From Planctomycetota bacterium (lineage in GTDB: Bacteria > Planctomycetota > Phycisphaerae > UBA1845): DNA of 10,009 bases. Below are positions 1 to 5,173 of this stretch, in pieces. How positions within the stretch are numbered: the first letter of the stretch is position 1; each line of letters begins with the position of its first letter. The DNA lies in NCBI GenBank assembly GCA_022563615.1, contig JADFMZ010000088.1, positions 1-10,009 of the forward strand, read 5' to 3'. A program made the position numbers and the translations under genes. The notes below the pieces were generated by a model. It saw only the letters and a program-made list of their open reading frames with translations. It had not been told where the DNA came from and did no database searches.

Positions 1-128
1 ATCGACAACATGCAGATCACCGCCGCCACTCCGAAGATGATGACCAGCGAGGTCAGCAGCGACCGCAGCTTGTGCAGCCACAGGTTGTCCAGCCCCAACC
101 GAAAAGTTTCCAGGCTCAGCACTTTCAT
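1..128 (-). CDS. ABC transporter permease, MacB/FtsX type (N-terminal fragment)
   Basis: Only the first 42 codons are in the window; the gene continues past the left edge. Read from the ATG at 128-126, the protein begins MKVLSLETFRLGLDNLWLHK and continues with LRSLLTSLVIIFGVAAVICM. This is the usual start of MacB-like permeases: a short amphipathic lead (often 'E..R.al..l..nklRs.LT'), then the first membrane helix with a GvaavI pattern near residues 25-40. A GAGG motif lies 7 bases upstream of the ATG as ribosome binding site. Such permeases work with an ATPase and usually a periplasmic adaptor to move lipoproteins, peptides or drugs across the envelope. The substrate cannot be told from this fragment. 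The gene is divergent from the large secreted propeller gene, so the two do not share an operon. Confidence 0.8.
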   Translation of the reverse strand, partial: MKVLSLETFRLGLDNLWLHKLRSLLTSLVIIFGVAAVICMLS

Positions 129-436
129 GTTTCAGCCTCGGTTCGCGCAAATGATCGCGCCAGCGTTGATCGTTCGTTCGTACGCTTCATATCTGTAGAA
201 TCGCCAATTCCTTGGACGGCTGCCCGTGAGGATTTCGACGGTTCCCCTTCCATGATACCAGTTCCGACGGCAATCCAATAGCCCGCGTGCTCGTTGGCTG
301 CTCGAGTGATTCCGTTGAATAAGACTGTTTTCGATAAGCCTCTCTTAGCGGAAAGATGGTTTTCGACACCTTCTTACGGGCACGGTCCAGAAAGGGAATG
401 CTCAAACACACTCAAAGTAATGACAAGAGCAACCAG

Positions 437-542
437 AATTGGATCTTCAAACAAAACGTGTTTCGAATCGCCTACGACGCTCCGACGTTCGCGCAGGCCT
501 TTTCAAAATGCCTGCGGCTCGGTCTTGATGGAAGCTCTTGGA
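437..542 (+). repeat. Degenerate copy of a ~100-bp dispersed repeat
   Basis: This stretch aligns without large gaps to 5057-5155. Shared blocks include TTTCGAA (461-467 and 5081-5087), ACGTTCGCGCAGGC (485-498 and 5105-5118) and GCCTGCGGCTCGG (510-522 and 5123-5135), followed by a similar TTGG-rich tail. The core of the repeat is a hairpin. Here the stem GCAGGC (493-498) pairs with GCCTGC (510-515) across an 11-base loop, whereas the other copies have a 2-base loop. The similarity is visible by eye; the exact ends are uncertain. Confidence 0.6.
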
Positions 543-623
543 TTTCGACTCGGGCCGTATTCAACATGAAGGATCGTCTGTCCGATAAGATTCCCGTTGA
601 GGAACCTCCCTCTTGCGCCGATG

Positions 624-635
624 TTCGGCGCCGAA
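624..635. promoter_or_regulatory. 12-bp perfect palindrome, possible operator
   Basis: TTCGGCGCCGAA is self-complementary over 12 bases and lies about 115 bases upstream of the propeller gene start. Its size and position would suit a dimeric repressor or activator site. It could also be chance in GC-rich DNA or a worn repeat. No second copy was seen in the window. Confidence 0.2.
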
Positions 636-645
636 TGGCTGAAAC

Positions 646-671
646 AGCCTGCGCTTTCGTCGCGGCAGGCT
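646..671. repeat. Imperfect hairpin upstream of the propeller gene
   Basis: AGCCTGC (646-652) is the exact reverse complement of GCAGGCT (665-671), with 12 bases between. The stem resembles the AGGCT/AGCCT stem of the dispersed hairpin family elsewhere in the window and may be a worn member. It could also be part of the 5' leader of the gene starting at 749. Confidence 0.3.
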
Positions 672-748
672 CTGCGGTAGGGTTTGGATTATCTCGCCGC
701 TGCGCGGATGTATGGGGTCGTCCAGGAGGTTGAAGGAAAGGAAACATC

Positions 749-3700
749 ATGAGAACGATTTGGCCATTATTTGTCGGGCTATTTGTTTCGGTCTGTGCGG
801 TGTCCGTCGTCCTTGCGGACGAAGAGGATGCGGATGACGAAGCGTCGAAGGACAAGCCGATGTCGGCTTCCACCTTTGCAGGGTTGAAGCTTCGGTCGAT
901 CGGACCGGCGCTGATGTCCGGGCGCATTTGCGATTTCGCCGTGGATCCTCACGATCGGGCCCATTACTACGCGGCTGTCTGCTCGGGCGGCGTGTGGAAG
1001 ACGACCAATGCGGGAACGACCTGGACGCCGGTCTTCGACAAGCAAAGCTCCTATTCCATCGGCTGCGTCACCATGGATCCACAGAACCCCCATGTCGTTT
1101 GGGTGGGCAGCGGCGAAAACAACAGCCAGCGAAGCGTTTCGTTCGGCGACGGCGTCTATCGCACGCGCGACGGCGGCAAGAATTGGGAGAACATGGGTCT
1201 GAAGGACTCCGAACACATCGGCATGATTCTCATCGATCCGCGCGATTCCGACGTCGTGTACGTAGCGGCGCAGGGACCGCTGTGGCGGTCCGGTGGAGAT
1301 CGCGGGCTGTACAAAACCACGGATGGAGGAAAGACCTGGATACGCATCCTGCACATCAGCGACGACACCGGCGTGAATGAGGTCCACATGGACCCGCGCA
1401 ACCCCGACATCCTTTATGCGTCTTCCTATCAGCGACGGCGGCACGTTTGGACGTTGATTAACGGCGGCCCCGAATCGGCTGTTTATAAATCCACCAACGC
1501 GGGTTTGACCTGGCGGAAACTGACCAAGGGTCTGCCCAAAGTCGACATGGGCAGGATCGGCCTATGCGTTTCGCCGGTCAACCCCGACGTGATCTATGCC
1601 ATTGTGGAAGCCCAGCAGGACAAAGGCGGGTTCTTCCGCTCCACCAATCGAGGGGAAACCTGGAAGAGGCGAAACAAGTACGACACGGCCAGCGCGCAGT
1701 ACTACAACGAGGTCGTTTGCGATCCCGTCGATGTGGATCGAGTGTATTTGCTGGACACGTTCATGCACGTGACGGAGGACGGCGGCAAGACGTTTCAACG
1801 CACGCCCCGCAAGCATCGGCACGTGGATGACCACGCGCTCTGGATCGACCCGGATGACAACGACTACCTGCTCGTCGGGTGCGACGGCGGCGTGTATGAA
1901 AGCTTCGATCGGGGAAAGAACTGGTTGTTCAAGGACAACCTGCCGGTCACTCAATTCTACCGCGTCAGTGTCGATAACTCAAAGCCGTTTTACTACATCT
2001 ACGGCGGGACGCAGGACAACAACACTCAGGGAGGGCCGTCACGAACGTTAAGCCCCGCCGGCATCACCAATGAAGATTGGTTCATCACGGTCGGCGGCGA
2101 CGGATATGAAACGGTCATTGACCCCGAGGATCCCAACATCGTCTACAGCCAGTGGCAATACGGCGGGCTGGTTCGACACGATCGCCGTAGCGGCGAGATC
2201 GTTGATATCAAACCCCGCGAAGCTCCCGACGATGAGCCTTATCGGTGGAATTGGGATTCCCCGGTGATCCTCAGCCCGCACAGTCATACACGACTCTACT
2301 TCGCCGCCAACAAGCTGTTTCGTTCGGACAATCGCGGCGACAGTTGGACGGTGATCAGCGACGATCTGACGCGGCGCATGGATCGCAACCAGTTGAAGGT
2401 GATGGACAAGGTTCAGAGCGTGGATGCGGTAGCCAAGAACCGCTCGACCTCTATCTATGGGAACATCGTTTCGCTTGCCGAATCCTCTCTTGCGGAAGGA
2501 CTGATCTACGTCGGCACTGACGACGGGTTGATTCAGGTCACGGAAAATGCGGGAGAGACATGGCGAAAGATCGCTTTGTTTCCGGGGATTCCCGACATGG
2601 CCTACGTCAGTTGCCTGACGGCATCCCTGCACGATGCGGATACGGTCTACGCGGCTTTCGACAACCACAAGAAGGGGGATTTCAAGCCCTATCTGCTCAA
2701 GAGTACGGATCGCGGTGTCAATTGGGAATCCATTGCGGGTGATCTTCCCGAACGCGAGACCGTCTATTCGATCCAACAGGATCACGAAAAATCTGATTTG
2801 ATCTTTACGGGTACGGAGTTCGGAGTGTACTTCACCGTCGACGGCGGGAAACGCTGGATCAGGCTCAAGGGCGGCATGCCGACGATCGCGGTCAAAGATA
2901 TCGCCATTCAGCGCCGCGAGAACGACCTGGTTCTGGGAACGTTCGGTCGTGGGTTCTCCATTCTGGACGACTACACTCCGTTGCGTCTGGTTGACGACGA
3001 ACTGCTCAAACGCGAGGCTGTTGTGTTTCCCGTCAAGGACGCCCTTCACTACATCCAAAACAGTCGACTGGGCGGATGGTCGGGCCGAGGATCACAGGGC
3101 GCCTCGTACTATGCAGCGCCGAATCCGCCCTTCGGCGCCGTCTTCACCTATTACCTGAAGGAAAAGATCGAGACGCGCCAGGAGCGCCGCCGCAAGGCGG
3201 AAAAGAAAGCCCGAAAGGCCGGCAAGACGCCGCCCTACCCCACGATCGAGGAGCTTCGGGCTGAGGATGAGGAGAAAAAGCCGTCTGTCTTCCTGATCGT
3301 TCGCGACGAAGGCGGCGACATCGTGCGCCGCATCAGCGGATCGCGGAAAAAAGGCATTCACCGCGCCGCATGGAATCTGCGCGATCCGGCCACAACACCG
3401 GTTGTGCTCAAGCCGCGTAAGGATTTACCGCCGTGGATGCGATCGCCCTCCGGCCCGCTCGCACTGCCCGGAAGCTATACGGTCACGCTGGCCAAGGAGG
3501 TCGACGGCAAGATTACCGAGCTTGTGGAGCCGGTCCCGTTCAACGTCATCCCGCTAGGCTTGGCCACCTTCGCAGCCGAGGACCGCGAGGAGGTCATGGA
3601 TTTCCAAAGAAAGGCGGCGCAGCTTCAGCGCGCGGTGCGCGGAGCGTTGAAGGTGGCGGACGAGGCGCGGAATCGGATCGCGCATCTGCGAAAGGCCTTC

Positions 3701-4051
3701 CAGGCGACGCCGGCGGCTGACCCATCCTTGCTTGCCGAAATCGACGACCTGGATCGACGGCTCAATCCGTTGTTCACCCGACTTCGAGGTGATCGCACGC
3801 TTGCAAAACATCAGGAACCGGTCCCGCCCTCCATCAGCCATCGGGTAAGCGTGGCCATCGATTGGTACGTGACCTCTGCGCCCACGCAATCCCAGCGCGA
3901 GTCCTACGAACATGCCGGCGCGGAGTTTACCGAAGTATTGGCACAATTGCGCAAGCTAATCCAGGAAGATCTTGTAGGCGTCGAAGAGAAGCTCGAAGCC
4001 GCCGGGGCGCCCTGGACTCCCGGACGCATTCCCACTTGGCCCCTGGAGTGA
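749..4051 (+). CDS. Secreted Asp-box (BNR/VPS10-like) beta-propeller protein
   Basis: A 1100-residue exported protein, probably acting in the periplasm or at the cell surface. Residues 1-23 form a signal peptide (hydrophobic core WPLFVGLFVSVCAVSVVLA, then an acidic DEEDADDE stretch). I count eleven Asp-box motifs of the S/T-x-D/N-x-G-x-T-W type, near residues 84, 138, 189, 247, 297, 341, 384, 525, 597, 651 and 695; examples are KTTDGGKTW and KSTNAGLTW. These mark the blades of one or two beta-propellers like sortilin/VPS10 and 'WD40/YVTN/BNR-like' proteins. Residues ~797-935 look like a FlgD-type Ig-like fold (GDIVRRISG...AAWNLR), interrupted by a lysine/arginine-rich stretch at ~808-845. The tail (~940-1085) is helical. 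A good AGGA ribosome binding site lies 6 bases before the ATG. Such proteins are often labelled glycosyl hydrolases, but Asp-boxes are structural and no catalytic residues can be named. Substrate or partner is unknown. The gene is monocistronic, converging on the DinB-like gene. Confidence 0.9.
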   Translation: MRTIWPLFVGLFVSVCAVSVVLADEEDADDEASKDKPMSASTFAGLKLRSIGPALMSGRICDFAVDPHDRAHYYAAVCSGGVWKTTNAGTTWTPVFDKQSSYSIGCVTMDPQNPHVVWVGSGENNSQRSVSFGDGVYRTRDGGKNWENMGLKDSEHIGMILIDPRDSDVVYVAAQGPLWRSGGDRGLYKTTDGGKTWIRILHISDDTGVNEVHMDPRNPDILYASSYQRRRHVWTLINGGPESAVYKSTNAGLTWRKLTKGLPKVDMGRIGLCVSPVNPDVIYAIVEAQQDKGGFFRSTNRGETWKRRNKYDTASAQYYNEVVCDPVDVDRVYLLDTFMHVTEDGGKTFQRTPRKHRHVDDHALWIDPDDNDYLLVGCDGGVYESFDRGKNWLFKDNLPVTQFYRVSVDNSKPFYYIYGGTQDNNTQGGPSRTLSPAGITNEDWFITVGGDGYETVIDPEDPNIVYSQWQYGGLVRHDRRSGEIVDIKPREAPDDEPYRWNWDSPVILSPHSHTRLYFAANKLFRSDNRGDSWTVISDDLTRRMDRNQLKVMDKVQSVDAVAKNRSTSIYGNIVSLAESSLAEGLIYVGTDDGLIQVTENAGETWRKIALFPGIPDMAYVSCLTASLHDADTVYAAFDNHKKGDFKPYLLKSTDRGVNWESIAGDLPERETVYSIQQDHEKSDLIFTGTEFGVYFTVDGGKRWIRLKGGMPTIAVKDIAIQRRENDLVLGTFGRGFSILDDYTPLRLVDDELLKREAVVFPVKDALHYIQNSRLGGWSGRGSQGASYYAAPNPPFGAVFTYYLKEKIETRQERRRKAEKKARKAGKTPPYPTIEELRAEDEEKKPSVFLIVRDEGGDIVRRISGSRKKGIHRAAWNLRDPATTPVVLKPRKDLPPWMRSPSGPLALPGSYTVTLAKEVDGKITELVEPVPFNVIPLGLATFAAEDREEVMDFQRKAAQLQRAVRGALKVADEARNRIAHLRKAFQATPAADPSLLAEIDDLDRRLNPLFTRLRGDRTLAKHQEPVPPSISHRVSVAIDWYVTSAPTQSQRESYEHAGAEFTEVLAQLRKLIQEDLVGVEEKLEAAGAPWTPGRIPTWPLE

Positions 4052-4078
4052 GGTAGGCGTGTTGGCAACCACCAAGCA

Positions 4079-4111
4079 GGGGTAGGGCAAAGATCATCTT
4101 TGCCCTGCCCC
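4079..4111. terminator. Hairpin between convergent genes, probable bidirectional terminator
   Basis: GGGCAAAGA (4085-4093) pairs with TCTTTGCCC (4097-4105) over a TCA loop. The stem is extended by GGGG (4079-4082) pairing with CCCC (4108-4111) after a 2-base internal mismatch on each side. It sits between the stop codons of two convergent genes, where a shared terminator is expected. Neither side has a clear T-tract, so it may act as an mRNA-stabilising 3' hairpin or need Rho. Confidence 0.7.
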
Positions 4112-4119
4112 AAGGATTG

Positions 4120-4626
4120 TTAATCGCTCCCGCCGAGTACCCGCTTTTTCTTCATAGCCTGCCGGCACACCGTGATCTGCCCGATGTGCCAGAACAGATG
4201 CGTGCCCTGCATGGACCATATCGACCCCAACGTCGGAAAGACCTCTTTCGGAAAACCTTCGGGTGAAGGATCATCCCACTTCCCTTCGTCGAAGCCTTTC
4301 AACGCTTCCAGCGTGTGGGCTCGCGCCTGACGATAGAGCTCCTCGATCTCCTTTCGCGAGGGATACTTCGACCGATCGTTGGAGCATTCGGACTCTCCAC
4401 CGAATAGTTTCTGGGTGGCTTCGGGAATGCGCTTGTCTGATCCCGTCGCCACCGCGCACAACGAATCTTCGGACACTGCGATGTGGCCGAGAACCCATCC
4501 AGCGTGGTTGGCGCCGGGCACCGGCGCCGCGAAAAACTCCTCGTCGGTCAGGTCGGCTGTAAACTTCTCGATCAGATATTGCCCGGTTGCCAACTGCCCC
4601 GCCACGATGTCCTTTCCACTGGCCAT
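4120..4626 (-). CDS. DinB-like (DinB_2/YfiT-type) putative metal-dependent protein
   Basis: A 168-residue soluble protein with the four-helix-bundle pattern of the DinB/YfiT superfamily. The first conserved piece is HAGWVLGHIAVSED (residues 41-54), containing the usual 'W.lgHi' histidine (His48). The last is THLFWHIGQITVCRQ (142-156), with His143 and His147 spaced H-x3-H. His48, His143 and His147 are the likely metal ligands. Members include thiol (bacillithiol, mycothiol) transferases and many uncharacterised stress-related proteins; the exact reaction cannot be read from sequence. The length is normal for the family. An AGGA ribosome binding site lies 6 bases before the ATG at 4626. It is a single gene on the minus strand, facing the propeller gene across a hairpin terminator, with no obvious link to the exosortase genes. 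Confidence 0.85.
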   Translation of the reverse strand: MASGKDIVAGQLATGQYLIEKFTADLTDEEFFAAPVPGANHAGWVLGHIAVSEDSLCAVATGSDKRIPEATQKLFGGESECSNDRSKYPSRKEIEELYRQARAHTLEALKGFDEGKWDDPSPEGFPKEVFPTLGSIWSMQGTHLFWHIGQITVCRQAMKKKRVLGGSD

Positions 4627-4893
4627 GATATTTCCTTTCTTGGGAGAAACGACGAACCGATGCGGCGAACCACCCCGCTGTCATCGCTCGATGGAATCAT
4701 TGTGGCGTGGTTCAGGTTTGAACGCAAGCCGTGCTGGTGGCGAGTCGGCCGCACTTAGGGCTCGTGTTTTCCCCATCATCCCATCGTTGTGGCCAAGCCG
4801 CCGCGATTCTATTTGACCGTATGCGATTGCGGAGCGCCTTCATGGACGTATGATCGCGCGGGTCAGGCACGTGTTTAGCGTGTTTCCCGACCA

Positions 4894-4921
4894 GAGCCGC
4901 AGGCTTCAGCCTGCGCGAACG
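4894..4921 (-). repeat. Dispersed hairpin repeat, inverted copy
   Basis: This 28-base stretch is the exact reverse complement of 5106-5133. It contains the hairpin CAGGCT-TC-AGCCTG (4900-4913 on the plus strand), followed by the conserved CGCGAACG end. Identity stops at both ends of the 28 bases, so this copy lacks the longer ~100-bp context seen at 5057-5155. Confidence 0.85.
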
Positions 4922-5009
4922 CACAATGGCGACGATCGTTCAGAACGAAAGAAACCTCAACCCGATCCCACGATCGTCAGCAACCGGTTTGGATATTCAA
5001 AACACCTAC

Positions 5010-5031
5010 CGGGCTAGAGCCCGCGGCTCGG
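5010..5031 (+). repeat. Dispersed hairpin repeat, variant copy
   Basis: The 22 bases match 5114-5135 at 18 positions and end in the same GCGGCTCGG. The stem is CGGGCT/AGCCCG instead of CAGGCT/AGCCTG: an A-T pair has become a G-C pair by two matching changes (A5115/T5126 versus G5011/C5022), and the 2-base loop differs (AG versus GA). The pairing is kept while the sequence changes. Confidence 0.7.
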
Positions 5032-5056
5032 GAGTGATTCGGAATCATGCTCGTTG

Positions 5057-5155
5057 ATTTGGACCATCTAGTAAGACGTATTTCGAAGCGACCACGACAC
5101 TCAAACGTTCGCGCAGGCTGAAGCCTGCGGCTCGGTTTTGTTGGAAGTTATTGGA
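5057..5155 (+). repeat. Dispersed hairpin repeat, long copy
   Basis: The core 5106-5133 is the perfect inverted partner of 4894-4921, with hairpin CAGGCT-GA-AGCCTG at 5114-5127. The wider stretch is related to 437-542, including bases before the hairpin (TTTCGAA block) and after it (TTGTTGGAAGTTATTGGA versus the TTGATGGAAGCTCTTGGA-like tail). The right end of the repeat lies just before the GT-C/TPR gene and includes the TTG at 5138, which argues against that codon being a real start. Confidence 0.65.
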
Positions 5156-5156
5156 A

Positions 5157-5162
5157 TACAAT
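5157..5162 (+). promoter_or_regulatory. Possible -10 element for the GT-C/TPR gene
   Basis: TACAAT matches the bacterial -10 consensus at five of six bases and ends 11 bases before the ATG at 5174. It would give a very short leader, which fits the absence of a ribosome binding site there. No good -35 box lies 16-18 bases upstream, so this is weak. Confidence 0.2.
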
Positions 5163-5173
5163 GGCGTCTTCCC

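Larger units (their letters stand above)
129..748. other. Divergent intergenic region
   Basis: These 620 bases separate the divergent permease and propeller genes. Short open frames cross it on both strands, but none has a ribosome binding site, a recognisable domain or a composition like the neighbouring genes, so I treat it as non-coding. It holds a degenerate copy of a dispersed repeat (about 437-542), a 12-bp perfect palindrome (624-635) and an imperfect hairpin (646-671). Promoters for both flanking genes should lie here, but I could not pick a convincing -35/-10 pair. Confidence 0.6.
4627..5173. other. Intergenic region rich in hairpin repeats
   Basis: This stretch of 547 bases separates the divergent DinB-like and GT-C genes. 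No open frame here has a ribosome binding site or recognisable content. The right half (4894-5155) holds three copies of a dispersed hairpin repeat. The 8-mer ACGATCGT occurs twice (4932-4939 and 4970-4977) within the spacer, and a small TGATT/AATCA inverted repeat lies at about 5034-5046. In the left half (4640-4890) I see nothing notable beyond the DinB-like gene's ribosome binding site. Confidence 0.6.

Noticed and set aside
356..733. 125-codon open frame on the plus strand before the propeller gene
   Set aside because: It runs through the repeat copy and hairpins, with no ribosome binding site and no family resemblance.
472..927. 151-codon open frame on the minus strand
   Set aside because: It overlaps a dispersed repeat and the signal-peptide region of the real gene at 749, and has low-complexity content.
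2048..3058. 336-codon open frame on the minus strand
   Set aside because: It lies wholly antisense to the Asp-box protein gene; long antisense frames are common in GC-rich coding DNA and the product shows no recognisable domain.
749..4051. Calling the Asp-box protein a sialidase or other named glycosidase
   Set aside because: Asp-boxes are structural; I found no sialidase arginine triad or other catalytic signature, so only the fold is named.
3980..4051. PEP-CTERM sorting tail on the large secreted protein, as an exosortase substrate
   Set aside because: The C-terminus ends in PGRIPTWPLE with no Pro-Glu-Pro motif, hydrophobic helix or basic end, so it is not a substrate of that type.
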